From Maribacter spongiicola (GTDB taxonomy: Bacteria; Bacteroidota; Bacteroidia; Flavobacteriales; Flavobacteriaceae): DNA of 64,000 nucleotides. Position 1 is the first letter of the stretch. Every line of letters begins with the position of its first letter. The translations under genes and the position numbers were made by a program. Location of the stretch: NCBI RefSeq assembly GCF_004364165.1, contig NZ_SOAY01000015.1, forward strand, positions 30,361 to 94,360. The letters run 5' to 3'. The notes under the pieces were generated by a model, which saw nothing but the letters and a program-made list of their open reading frames with translations, made no database searches and was not told the origin of the DNA. This document shows positions 16,970 through 27,100 of the stretch, piece by piece.

Positions 16970-17596
16970 GTGACATTTCTTAAAAAGCTATGTTTTATTA
17001 TTATTGGAAACCAATTCAGTGAAAAAAAGGTTTCTAGTGGTAAAAACAAAGAATATACCGATTTAGAGTTAGTAGAACGTATTGTATCTAACAATGATGC
17101 TATGCTTTTTGGTGTGCTCTATGATAGGTACTCGAAATTAGTTTACAATAAGTGCTTGGGGTTCGCAAAATCGAACAAAGAGGCAGAAGACCTAACCCAA
17201 GATATATTTTTAATGTTATATGTGAAGCTTGGATCTTTTAAAGGAAATTCAAAATTTTCTACCTGGTTATATTCGTTTACCTATAATTTCTGTGTTAATT
17301 ATGTCAATAGAAATAAGGAGAGAAAAATAAATGATAATTCAGTTAAGTTTGAAACACATGAAGATGTACCGGTAGAGGTAACAGATGATTTGTTACTTGA
17401 AATGCAAGTAGATAAACTTAAGAAAGCATTAGAACTTATTGCTCCAGAAGATAAAACGATATTGTTATTGAAATATCAAGATGGAGCATCGATAAAAGAA
17501 TTGGAAGATATTTTAGAGCTTAAACCAAGCGCTATTAAAATGAGACTAAAAAGGGCAAAGGCCAAGGTTACGGAAATGTATAAAACCCTAAATTAA
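16970..17596 (+). CDS. RNA polymerase sigma-70 family factor (ECF type)
   Basis: 208 aa from a GTG start at 16970. Region 2 is visible at ~40-110: LFGVLYDRYSKLVYNKCLGF, then EAEDLTQDIFLMLYVKLGSFKG and STWLYSFTYNFCVNYVNR. Region 4 (residues ~150-205) has ALELIAPEDKTILLLKYQDG and the helix-turn-helix IKELEDILELKPSAIKMRLKRA. It directs RNA polymerase to a specific promoter set. Its stop overlaps the start of a 63-aa gene by one base (TAATG), and an MscS-type channel gene follows, so membrane-stress control is a reasonable guess. The small protein is not a recognisable anti-sigma factor. Confidence 0.88.
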   Translation: MTFLKKLCFIIIGNQFSEKKVSSGKNKEYTDLELVERIVSNNDAMLFGVLYDRYSKLVYNKCLGFAKSNKEAEDLTQDIFLMLYVKLGSFKGNSKFSTWLYSFTYNFCVNYVNRNKERKINDNSVKFETHEDVPVEVTDDLLLEMQVDKLKKALELIAPEDKTILLLKYQDGASIKELEDILELKPSAIKMRLKRAKAKVTEMYKTLN

Positions 17597-17787
17597 TGTT
17601 AGAACAGAACCAAAATCCATTTAAGAATTTAGACGGGGACCTAAAAGACGTTCCGCCAGAACTACGTAAAAAAGTTATGGACGACGTTGCTACGGCTAAA
17701 TTGATTATGGAGTTATCTGGACTGTTTACAGGTAGTTTTGCCTCAATAATAGAGGGTATGTTACAGACGAAATCTAAAAGAAAATAA
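17596..17787 (+). CDS. Small conserved protein coupled to sigma factor
   Basis: 63 aa, starting in a TAATG overlap with the sigma-factor stop. It is charged at both ends with a central hydrophobic helix (TAKLIMELSGLFTGSFASIIEGM). It has no signal peptide and no anti-sigma zinc motif (HxxxCxxC). The strict coupling suggests it works with the sigma factor or with the channel 21 bases downstream. I do not recognise a named family. Confidence 0.7.
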   Translation: MLEQNQNPFKNLDGDLKDVPPELRKKVMDDVATAKLIMELSGLFTGSFASIIEGMLQTKSKRK

Positions 17788-17808
17788 GAATAAAGTAGCA
17801 CAAGTTAT

Positions 17809-18642
17809 ATGGATACAGTTGATAAGTGGAAAGACCTCACCTTCGAATCTTTAAGTAATATTTTTAAAGATATTGCGTCTGCATTACCAGGAATTTTCGG
17901 AGCATTCATCGTTATTGTTTTTGGTTGGATCATTATTAAGGTGGTCACCTTTGTTTTGAAACGAATATTTAAAGCCATCAAATTAGATAAGGCTTCTGAA
18001 AAAATTAATGAAGCAAAATTATTTGGAGATGCCGATATTAAAATAGATTTGCCTAAAATCATAGTCACTTTTATCAAGGTATTATTGTGGTTGGTATTTA
18101 TTATCGTGGCATCAGATATTATGGGCTTAACCATTATATCGACGGAAATTGCCAACCTATTAAGATACTTGCCAATATTACTGTCGGCGATGGTAATACT
18201 TATGCTAGGATTGTTTTTAGCTAAAACAATAAAAGAAACAATTATTAAAGTATTTGATTCAATTGGTCTTGGTGGCGGTAAATTGTTAGGTAGCGCTTTG
18301 TTTTATCTAATTATCATATTTGTTAGTATTACCGCATTGAACCAAGCAGGTATAGATACACAGATCATTACTAATAACTTTACAATTGTACTAGGCGCAT
18401 TTTTACTGGCAATTGCTTTAGCATTAGGCTTGGGTTCTAGAGAAATTGTAGGTGACCTTTTAAGAACATTCTACTCAAGAAAAATTTATGAAGTAGGTGA
18501 TAAGGTTAAAATAGGAGATTTACAGGGCACAGTTATCGGTATCGATAATATTTCGATGATACTGAAAACGAAAACCGGTAAGGTAGTAATCCCTATTAAA
18601 AAGGTGGTAGAGAAAACAGTTACGGTAGAAGAACAATCCTAA
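17809..18642 (+). CDS. MscS-type mechanosensitive ion channel protein
   Basis: 277 aa. Hydrophobic helices at ~25-45, 83-105, 115-140, 160-180 and 190-208 fit the conserved TM-helix (CmpX/YnaI-like) group. The pore-lining TM3 pattern is present as ALALGLGSREIVGDLL, which is followed by the beta-domain segment YEVGDKVKIGDLQGTVIGIDN typical of the MscS middle domain. It should release small solutes when membrane tension rises. The protein ends shortly after the beta domain and lacks a full MscS cytoplasmic cage. It is third in an operon with the sigma factor and the 63-aa protein. Confidence 0.85.
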   Translation: MDTVDKWKDLTFESLSNIFKDIASALPGIFGAFIVIVFGWIIIKVVTFVLKRIFKAIKLDKASEKINEAKLFGDADIKIDLPKIIVTFIKVLLWLVFIIVASDIMGLTIISTEIANLLRYLPILLSAMVILMLGLFLAKTIKETIIKVFDSIGLGGGKLLGSALFYLIIIFVSITALNQAGIDTQIITNNFTIVLGAFLLAIALALGLGSREIVGDLLRTFYSRKIYEVGDKVKIGDLQGTVIGIDNISMILKTKTGKVVIPIKKVVEKTVTVEEQS

Positions 18643-18729
18643 CTAAAAATTAACGTTTTTCATTTAGAAAGAACAGATATGGTAATAATTCAAAATGTTA
18701 TTGCTGCATATGTTTATGAATTAATTCAT

Positions 18730-18737
18730 TAATTTTG
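18730..18737 (+). promoter_or_regulatory. Putative -7 box (TAATTTTG) for clpP
   Basis: A perfect TAnnTTTG, 24 bases before the clpP ATG. A TTG at 18701-18703 is slightly further than the usual spacing. Confidence 0.5.
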
Positions 18738-18760
18738 TTAGAGATAAATAAACTTAAAAT

Positions 18761-19309
18761 ATGAGTGCTAAAAAAGGAAAAATTCAGGAAGCCATAGATG
18801 AGAAAATGTTGGAGGAAAGAAAAGTCTTTCTTTGGGGTATGGTTGATGACGATTCTGCAAAACATGTAATTGACAGGTTGTTATATCTAGATATGCAGAG
18901 CGATAAAGAGATTCAACTTTATATTAATAGTCCGGGTGGTTATGTTACTTCTGGTTTTGCAATGTATGATACTATAAAAGCATTGAAGAGTCCGGTTTCA
19001 ACTATCTGTACAGGTTTGGCGGCATCAATGGGTTCTATCTTATTATCAGTAGGTAAAAAGGGAAGAAGATTCATTCAGCCACATGCTCAGGTAATGATTC
19101 ACCAGCCAAGTGGTGGTGCAAGAGGTCAAGCTTCTAATATTGAAATACAAGCAAGAGAAATTATTAAGACCAAAGAGCTAAGTGCACAAATATTGGCAGA
19201 TAATTGTGGTCAAGATTTTGATAAGGTTTTGAAGGATTTCGATAGAGATTATTGGATGAATGCAGAAGAGTCTATTAAATATGGTATCGTTGACGGTATT
19301 ATGGAATAG
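18761..19309 (+). CDS. clpP: ATP-dependent Clp protease proteolytic subunit (stand-alone paralog)
   Basis: 182 aa. The serine-protease triad is S89 (GLAASMGS), H114 (MIHQPSGG) and D163 (FDRDYW), in the ClpP order and spacing. INSPGGYVTSGFAMYD covers the oxyanion glycine segment. The N terminus is short, without the usual processed propeptide. ClpP forms a double heptamer that degrades proteins fed by ClpX or ClpA. It is monocistronic here, with neither clpX nor tig next to it, so it is probably a second ClpP besides the one usually linked to clpX; the other copy would lie outside this window. Confidence 0.92.
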   Translation: MSAKKGKIQEAIDEKMLEERKVFLWGMVDDDSAKHVIDRLLYLDMQSDKEIQLYINSPGGYVTSGFAMYDTIKALKSPVSTICTGLAASMGSILLSVGKKGRRFIQPHAQVMIHQPSGGARGQASNIEIQAREIIKTKELSAQILADNCGQDFDKVLKDFDRDYWMNAEESIKYGIVDGIME

Positions 19310-19331
19310 ATTAACAATAGCTTTAAAAATT

Positions 19332-19368
19332 AAAAAGTCCTTTACCAGATTGGTAAAGGACTTTTTTT
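19332..19368. terminator. Bidirectional terminator between clpP and the OmpA-family gene
   Basis: An almost perfect 16-bp stem, AAAAAGTCCTTTACCA with its complement across a 3-base loop, with a T-run on the plus strand and five T's on the minus strand. It serves the convergent clpP and OmpA genes. Confidence 0.92.
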
Positions 19369-19383
19369 ATGGTTGGTAGTTAA

Positions 19384-21330
19384 TTATTTAGATGCGATAA
19401 TGCCTTTTTTAATTTGCAAAATTGGGAATTCCGTTCTTCTGTTCAGCTCTAGCTCATCGGGTGTGCAGTCTTCTTTACTGGTACATTTGTTAATAGGTAT
19501 ACGCTTACCATAACCTTTATAAGAAACGATTCTATCATCTGCTACTCCGTTTTCAATAAGATACTCATAAGTTGATTTCGCCCTTCTTTCAGAAAGGTCA
19601 TCGTTGTATTCGTGACTACCTACAGGATCGGTATGCGCTTCTAGCTTAATAATCATATCTGGGTAGGTGTTATTCATAACACGAACTACTTTATCTAATT
19701 CTTTAGCAGCATCTGGTCTAATATCACTTTTATTAAAATCGAAATATATTTTATTAAGTCCCGCTAATAATTTTAAATCCATAACAGGTTCAAGAACAAT
19801 ATCTTGTCGCATTATCTTTTGAGCCTTTGGTGTTGATGCTGTATTGAAATAAACATTTTTATGAGGGTGGGTTTTTCTAACGGCCTCTATCATGTAAGTC
19901 GTTTTTCTATTTACAGGGAATCTATAGTACCCATTTTCATCACTGGTCGTCTGTGCAACTAATGTATTCGTTACTTGATCGTATAAAGTAACTTTAACAC
20001 TGTCTAACATTTGGTTGTTAACACCATCAACAACATAACCTTCAACATCTAATGCTGGGGTAAATTTAAATTTGTAGATATCATCGCTACCAACACCACC
20101 TTCTCTGTTAGAACTAACGTAACCATCTAGCCCGTTCGGTAAACCGTAATATGCAAAATCATCACTAGAACTATTAATGGGCGTACCTAAGTTGATGATA
20201 TCAATAATTTCATCATCTTCATTAGAAATAGTAGAGAAAACGTCTAATTGTCCAAAACCAACATGCCCATCAGAACTAAAGAATAATTTCCCTTCTTCGT
20301 TAATGAAGGGGAACATTTCGTTTCCTTCAGTGTTTACAATGGGTCCGGCATTAATGGGTTCCTGTACACCACCACGCTCATGAATTTCAGCATAGTAAAT
20401 ATCTGTGCCGCCATAACCACCAGGCCTATCCGATGCAAAATAAATGCGTGTTCTCGCAAGATTTACAGACGGATGCCCAGTGGAATAATAGTCACTATTA
20501 AATCTAAGATTGCTATTCTCTTCCCATTTATCATCAACAAGTTTAGCGGTGTATATTTTTAAATTAATTTCATTTGATGCACCGTAACCTTCTTTTTTGT
20601 CATAAAAGTTGTTACGGGTAAAGTACATTATAGTATCATTCTTATAATCTGTAGAAAAGGCTACCGAGCTTTCATGAAATTTTGTATTAATATTCCCTTT
20701 TACTCTTCTAGGTTCAGACATGGGGTTATCTTCTTGAACGACAAAAAGATCTAACCAAGGTTCATCGTTCCACCCATAACTTTCTCCTGTAACCACATCT
20801 CTTCTTGAAGAACTGAAGTACAAGTTGCCCATAAACCGATACACACCAAAATCACTGTCAGTAGAATTGAAGGCAACAGGTTCCACTTCGTATCGTTGTC
20901 TACTGTTAAATACTACTGAAGCTAAGTTACCATCCTGTAAAAATCGTTTAACACGAGAATCGTTCTTGTTGTATTTTTTATACTTTTTTAACCAAACTTC
21001 AGATTCCTCCATATCACCATTGGCGTATAAGGCCATAGCATATTTAAAATAGTAATCTGTTGGTAGGGTAGCATTGTTTATAACAGCGCTAAAATGAGGG
21101 ATAGATTTTTTATAATCGCGTATTAATAAATAGCATTCCGCCAATTGCTGATGTGCATATTCAGCGTTGAAATCTGTTTCTACCATTCGTTCATACTCGG
21201 GTATAGCCAAAGAGTATGAGAATTTACTGAAATAATAATCCGCTTTTTTTTGAGATGCAATTTGTGCTGTTGAAAATTGACCTACTAACAGTAGTAGCAT
21301 CAATAGCACAAGATTTTTATAATTTTTCAT
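19384..21330 (-). CDS. OmpA family protein with TPR and WD40-like (PD40) repeats
   Basis: 648 aa, signal peptide ending FSTAQ (residue 23). Residues ~25-130 are TPR-like (ADYYFSKFSYSLAIPEYERM). Residues ~160-400 hold PD40/WD40-like propeller blades (FMGNLYFSSSRRD, IYFASDRPGGYGGTDIYYAE). Residues ~428-515 are a CarboxypepD_reg-like domain. Residues ~525-645 are an OmpA domain with FDFNKSDIRPDA and LEAHTDPVGSHEYNDDLSER, which bind peptidoglycan. This architecture is the one of T9SS-associated proteins such as PorE and of partners encoded with SprF-like proteins. It follows porP/sprF by 18 bases in one operon. It likely tethers the outer-membrane complex that handles the adhesin to the cell wall. 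Confidence 0.88.
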   Translation of the reverse strand: MKNYKNLVLLMLLLLVGQFSTAQIASQKKADYYFSKFSYSLAIPEYERMVETDFNAEYAHQQLAECYLLIRDYKKSIPHFSAVINNATLPTDYYFKYAMALYANGDMEESEVWLKKYKKYNKNDSRVKRFLQDGNLASVVFNSRQRYEVEPVAFNSTDSDFGVYRFMGNLYFSSSRRDVVTGESYGWNDEPWLDLFVVQEDNPMSEPRRVKGNINTKFHESSVAFSTDYKNDTIMYFTRNNFYDKKEGYGASNEINLKIYTAKLVDDKWEENSNLRFNSDYYSTGHPSVNLARTRIYFASDRPGGYGGTDIYYAEIHERGGVQEPINAGPIVNTEGNEMFPFINEEGKLFFSSDGHVGFGQLDVFSTISNEDDEIIDIINLGTPINSSSDDFAYYGLPNGLDGYVSSNREGGVGSDDIYKFKFTPALDVEGYVVDGVNNQMLDSVKVTLYDQVTNTLVAQTTSDENGYYRFPVNRKTTYMIEAVRKTHPHKNVYFNTASTPKAQKIMRQDIVLEPVMDLKLLAGLNKIYFDFNKSDIRPDAAKELDKVVRVMNNTYPDMIIKLEAHTDPVGSHEYNDDLSERRAKSTYEYLIENGVADDRIVSYKGYGKRIPINKCTSKEDCTPDELELNRRTEFPILQIKKGIIASK

Positions 21331-21348
21331 CTTATCGATTTTAAATTA

Positions 21349-22251
21349 TTAGAAATATCTAGGAGACTTAATAGGTCCTAATACCTTCTTGGTAAGTTCG
21401 TAGATCAATATAATTTCATGCGTACCACCAGTGTAAGGTCTTACTGCTGAGGTAGGTAAATCGTAAGCATAACCAACTCTAAAATCTCTAGACACTTGGT
21501 AGTCCATCATGGCACCAAAGTTCGATGCATCGTTAACTCGATACGAAGTACCGATCCAAAACTTTTCGTTGAACAAGAAGTTTACAGTAAAGTCGTAAGT
21601 TGCTGGCGCACCATTAGTGAATTTTGTGATGACGGTCGGTTTAAATTTAGTCGTTTCAGACAAATCAAACACCATACCACCAATAGCATAGTAGCTATTA
21701 CGCTCAATAGCTTCAAACTCACCATCGTTCAAATCGGTATTTAATATTCTAGGTGAGGAAATACCAGCATACCATCTATTGGAACCAATGTAGAAACCGG
21801 CGCCAAAATTTGGGTTTATATTATTAAAATTAGCATTGAAGAACTGATCATTAGGATCAGGATTTTCTAAGTTGTAACTAGTAAAACCTCCTTTTAGACC
21901 AAAACGCATTTTTACTTGTTGGCTAACAGGAACGGTATAAGAGAAATCTCCGTAGAAGTAGTTGGTACTTTCAAAACCCAGCTTATCATTTATATAAGAA
22001 ACACCAATACCAATCTTCTCATTTTTCAAAGGGGAGTGAATAGATAGTGTACTGGTTCTAGGGTTACCTTCTAAACCTGCCCATTGGTTTCTATGCAAAA
22101 TTGTTGCGTTCAACGTTTCTCTACTACCGGCATAAGCAGGGTTGACAGAAATAGTGTTGTACATATATTGCGTAAACTGAGGTAGTTGCTGTGCGCTTAC
22201 AAAGGCACCAGTTAAAAGTAATATGGCTAAAAGTAGATTAGCTTTTTTCAT
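21349..22251 (-). CDS. PorP/SprF family type IX secretion system membrane protein
   Basis: 300 aa, signal peptide 1-20. The family opening PQFTQYMYNTISVNPAYAG is followed by HRNQWAGLEG, then repeated amphipathic beta strands (IGIGVSYINDKLGF, FGLKGGFTSY) to the end, fitting an outer-membrane beta-barrel. SprF of gliding flavobacteria is required for secretion or attachment of SprB, a type B CTD protein, and PorP binds T9SS components. Here it lies downstream of the 2693-aa type B adhesin and directly upstream of the OmpA-family gene. A good -7 box precedes it and a terminator separates it from the adhesin gene, so it may be expressed separately. Confidence 0.92.
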   Translation of the reverse strand: MKKANLLLAILLLTGAFVSAQQLPQFTQYMYNTISVNPAYAGSRETLNATILHRNQWAGLEGNPRTSTLSIHSPLKNEKIGIGVSYINDKLGFESTNYFYGDFSYTVPVSQQVKMRFGLKGGFTSYNLENPDPNDQFFNANFNNINPNFGAGFYIGSNRWYAGISSPRILNTDLNDGEFEAIERNSYYAIGGMVFDLSETTKFKPTVITKFTNGAPATYDFTVNFLFNEKFWIGTSYRVNDASNFGAMMDYQVSRDFRVGYAYDLPTSAVRPYTGGTHEIILIYELTKKVLGPIKSPRYF

Positions 22252-22316
22252 GGTTTTGTTTGGGTTTAGCTTTTTAGGCTATGTGTTAATTTATAAGTAG
22301 GTTATCTTATTATTTA

Positions 22317-22324
22317 CAAATTTA
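22317..22324 (-). promoter_or_regulatory. Putative -7 box (TAAATTTG) for the porP/sprF-ompA operon
   Basis: A perfect TAnnTTTG on the minus strand, ~66 bases ahead of the ATG at 22251. Together with the upstream terminator at 22491-22516 it suggests independent transcription of the operon. No -33 TTG was found. Confidence 0.5.
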
Positions 22325-22490
22325 ATGGCTCTTCTGAAAGAATTAGATTATAACGGCTGACATCCCATAATATTCGTTCTGAAACAGCATTTTCGTTTAA
22401 TTGTTATTTTTTTCGGATGAACTAATTTGAGCTCATAATGGACTTATATATAGTGTTTTAAATGGAAAAATTATGGAGATAAAAGAAAAA

Positions 22491-22516
22491 ATGCCTCATT
22501 CATTAAGATGAGGCAT
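22491..22516 (-). terminator. Rho-independent terminator of the 2693-aa adhesin gene
   Basis: Minus strand: ATGCCTCAT, an 8-base loop, ATGAGGCAT, then TTTTTTC. The same hairpin is found after the 4611-aa gene, with a poorer T-run. Confidence 0.88.
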
Positions 22517-24165
22517 TGTAGATTATGTTTCTAAGGTTAATTGGTACCTAAGTATATATATCCGCTAAATGGTTCTATTTTTTTATCCGTATTTTTATCT
22601 GTCGCATGTATTATATAAAAGTAGGTACCGGTTGGTAACACATCAGATTGACCGAAAGAACCATCTGGAGATTTACCGCCCCAGTCATTTTGATAATCTT
22701 TGACCTCGGCAATTTTATTTCCCCAGCGGTTGAATATCATAACATCGAAACTTAAGGCACAACTCTCGGCACCTTTAATTTCAAAAAAGTCATTTACACC
22801 GTCACCATTTGCTGTAACAGCAGTAGAGATATTGATGTCACCTCTTCCACATGGTACACACTCCGTATCCACGATAACCGTAAAGTCAACATAGTACTTA
22901 CAGGTACCCTCGGTAGAACTGTAGGCAATTTTATATTCACCTGGTTCGTGGTTCATAGGGTCAAAAATGTTCTGCTCCAATACTACATCGCCTTCCAAGA
23001 TCATGAACGTGCCGTTACGATCAAAATCTGCCGGTAGGTAGTTCAATAGGTCGATCGGTTCTTCTTCGATACAAATATTGATCGTAATCTCTTGCAATTG
23101 TGGTTGCAGCACAAAAACGATCTGTTCAAAAGAGGCAGTGTTGCCACAAGAATCGGTAACGTTCCAAGTTCTAATGATCATATAATCATCGGAACCATCA
23201 GCTTGTTGCGTTTCTTCATTGTAAACCACATCAAAATTGCCACAGCCACCCGTGAATACCATTTCAGGAGCTTCAGGAATATCATCACCACATATAATGG
23301 TCATCTCTTCTTCGTAAGGCTGACTCATAATCTCCACAGAAGGCTCTACTGTAATTACCTGAGTATGTTCTACCATGTTGCCTGCGCAATCGGTAGCCGT
23401 CCAAGTTCTGGTAACCGTATACCCTAGAGCACAGTTTTCGTCATTGGTAATGGATTCTGTAAACGTTACGTCAATATTGGGCTCACAAGAATCTGTAGCC
23501 GTTAATGTAGATGCATCTGGCACCATGTTACATTCGACCGTCATATCTTGAGGTAGCGTTTCATTGAAGGTAGGAGCGACCGTATCTTCAATAGTAATTA
23601 CTTGTGTATGTGTACGAACGTTACCGACACAATCGGTAATCGTCCATGTTCTAGTAATCGTATATTCCGTAGCACATTCGTCATCTTGACCAGCGATCAG
23701 TTCTTCATAAACAACGGTAATGGCACAAGCGCTATCAGAGGTTATTACAAAAGCATCAGGAATTGCATCACAAGCTTCAATAGTCTCATCTGTTGGCCAA
23801 CCTTCATCACCATCATTATCAATAATAGTAACCGTGGCAATATTATCAGATAATATACCCACGATCGGACTCGAGATATTCTCAAGGATTACGCTGAAAG
23901 TTTCAGGATTTTCAATGATGATATCATCAATAATTGGAATTGTTATAGTCTGTGTATTCGGGTTTGTACCACCAAATGTCAATGTCTGCGTATTGCGAGG
24001 AACTCCCGTATAATCCATTCCATCAACAGTAGACCTATCAACAGTATAGAATTCAACAGTAAACTCATCTTGCACATCGGTATTCAGTACTACGTTCAAT
24101 GTAACGGTACCATCACCTTCATTTACCTCAATTGAAGTAGTATCGAACTCAACTCCATAAAGTAA
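22491..24165 (-). repeat. Duplicated 3' end, copy A (paired with 31155-32830)
   Basis: Over ~1.67 kb this segment matches 31155-32830 at an offset of ~8664 bp. It covers the last Calx-beta module, the HYR-like modules, the sorting domain, the stop codon and the terminator hairpin. Stretches of over 100 bases are almost identical (for example 22843-23090 against 31507-31754); other stretches differ mainly at third positions. Boundaries are approximate. Confidence 0.9.
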
Positions 24166-27100
24166 TGGGTCGCTGTCATTATCGGTAATATTTACAGTTG
24201 CTTGAGTATCGTTTATTAAAATCAGTACAGTCGAAATATTAGAAAGGTCAACCACTAAATTTTCTAAAGCTTCGATAAGGTTATCGTCAATGATAGGAAT
24301 TGTGATCGGTTGTGTTTCCCCATCCGTACCGGCGAAGGTCAACTGCCCAGAAGTAGTCATATAATCACCAAGTGCGATTGCTGAAGAATCGTTTGTAGTA
24401 TAATTTAAAGTAAACCCGCCCGGTACGTTCCCTGTCAATAGAACATTTACAGTTGCTGTACCTGCAGCTTCGTCTACAGTGATATTGTCGTTTTGGAAGC
24501 TGATACCATAATTACCGTCTCTAAAGTCTACATCACCACCGGTACTTACATCATTATCAGAATCTGGTAAAACTAATGGTGTACTGAGAGGGTTGTCAAT
24601 AGTACCTCCAACATCTGTATAATCTGAAGTAGCATCAGTTGCATCATCAAGGCCATCATTATCGCTATCTGTTCCGTCTAATGTAATATTTGCTTCAGAA
24701 ATATCACTACCACCTTCATTATCAGAGTCGGTATCTAAATAATCTGGATTGTCAGTACCATCTGTATTGGTTGGGGTCAATCCTGTTGTATAGTTCATGT
24801 CAACTCCATTAACGTCTATGGCGTCAGCAGGTGAAACATAACCAATTGTAGTTTGAGCCTCTACATTATCTGGGATTCCATCACCATCGCTATCTAAATC
24901 TAAGAAATCATAAATGGTATCGGTGTCATCAACACTTTCAGAAAATGTATAGTTGTATTCTCTATCATCTGCAATGGCCTGTACGGCATCAGGAATACCA
25001 TCAATCCCAACTACTCCATTTACTTCTCCGTTCGTATGTGCAACGGCATGTCCAATTTCTAGAGCATCTAAAATTCCGTCGTTGTCGCTATCCAAATCAA
25101 ATCGATTTAGAACTCCATCGCCATCGGTATCGCAATCAACAGGTGTCAAAGCGCCAATTCCCATAGAATACCCTAAATTAGGGCCTGTGTGTTGCGAATA
25201 AGATACGCGAACAATTGGATTTAATTCATAACCCTCAAAAACCACTATTCCCCAAGATTGTCCTGTTCCTGTACCTCTATCTAGATAATGTACTCCATCA
25301 GGATAGGGTGCACCAACTCTTCTTACCAAACGAATAGCCCAATTGGGGTCGCCGCCAGTTTCTCGGCCATTATAATCATAAGGGTCTTCCGAGGGGTCAT
25401 GGGTTAGTATAAAATCTGCATTAGCTACTATGGTTCCATCGGCTAAAGTCAATTGAAAATCACCTATTTCATTGTTAGAATGCACATTTCCAAAAGATAA
25501 TGACAGCCTTCCGACTGGCTCAGTAAAAGTAAATTCATATCCTGGAGCATCCTCTTCTAATGCTATTCCATTTCCGTTCGCGCCAACTATGGGCTGACCG
25601 GTTGAGGTAACGCTAATGCCGTAATCCACATTCGAAATGTTCATTCCGCTTCGCGAAGTATAGGTCAACATGGAAGGGTTTTCTCCTAGACATTCTTCAA
25701 TATCTGGTATACCGTCGTTATCATCATCCATATCAACATAATCCGGAATGGTATCGTTATCATTGTCCGGTTGCGGTTCATTATCTGTGATAATTCCTCT
25801 TCCATCCGCATCTATCATAACAACAAGCGAATTGGAGATATTCAACAAGGTAATGTTCAAATCTTCCGCTGTTTCTAAAATAGCATCGTCAATTATCGTT
25901 ACGGTTACTACTTGCGTAGTTCCAGTGGTCGTATTTGCAGGGAAGTTTACATTGCCTGTAGCTGTTGCAACTGTATAATCATCTGGTGAGATTGCCATTG
26001 CATCGGTTATTGTAAAGTCTACTGTAAATGCATCGGCTACTGTAGCACCTGTATAAGTAATCACAAAATCAACCGTGCCTACATTTTCATTTGCAGTAAA
26101 ATCTGCAACTGATATTCCATTACCTGCACCACCAGCATCATTATCGGTAATATTTACCGTTGCTTGAGTATCGTTTATTAAAATCAGTACAGTCGAAATA
26201 TTAGAAAGGTCTACCAATAGGTTTTCTAGAGCTTCGATAAGATTATCATCAATAATCGGAACAGTAATCGGTTGTGTTTCCCCATCTGTACCAGCGAAGG
26301 TCAACTGACCCGAGGTAGTTGTATAATCTTCAGGTGCGATTGCTGAAGAATCGTTTGTAGAATAATCTAACGTAAACCCACCCGGTACGTTTCCTGTAAG
26401 AAGTACGTTTACGGTAGCGGTACCCACAGACTCGTCTACTGTAATATTGTCATTATCAAATGATATTCCTGTTCCCGCACCGCCGTCATCATCTTGTATG
26501 GTAAAGATTCTGTTAGGAGATAATATGCCAATGGTTGGATCACTAATATTATCTAAAACTTGCACGATTGTTTCACTTGGTTCAATAAGCGCATCTTCGA
26601 TAATAGTAATGGGAATTGTTACTATAGTTCCTGCAGGTGAATTAGCAGGAAATGTTAAGGTTGTATTTACATTAGCAGCATAATCTGCACCTAAAGTAGC
26701 AGTGCCGCCTAAACCAATATTTTCATCACCAAAAGTTTCATAATCTACGGTAAAGGAATGCTCAACCGCTGAATTTAATTCTACTTCTAAATTATAGATT
26801 AAATCACTTTCAAATACTGCTACAAATTTCGCAAAAACGCTTGCATTATCATTATCATTAATGGTGCCGGTAGCGCTTGTATCATTCAAACCAATTAGTA
26901 TGGTCGAAAGGTTAGAGAGTTCAACGGTAAATAATTGTGTTACTTCGTGAATAGCGTCGTCTGTAATTGGAACAATAATTTCAAAGAATTCATCATCATT
27001 ACCCAGAAATGTTAATGTGCCACTTACAGAAGAATAATCATTTGCGCTTAATGCAGTAGCATCGGCAGTTGTATAGTCTAGTGTAAAGCCACCTGGTACA

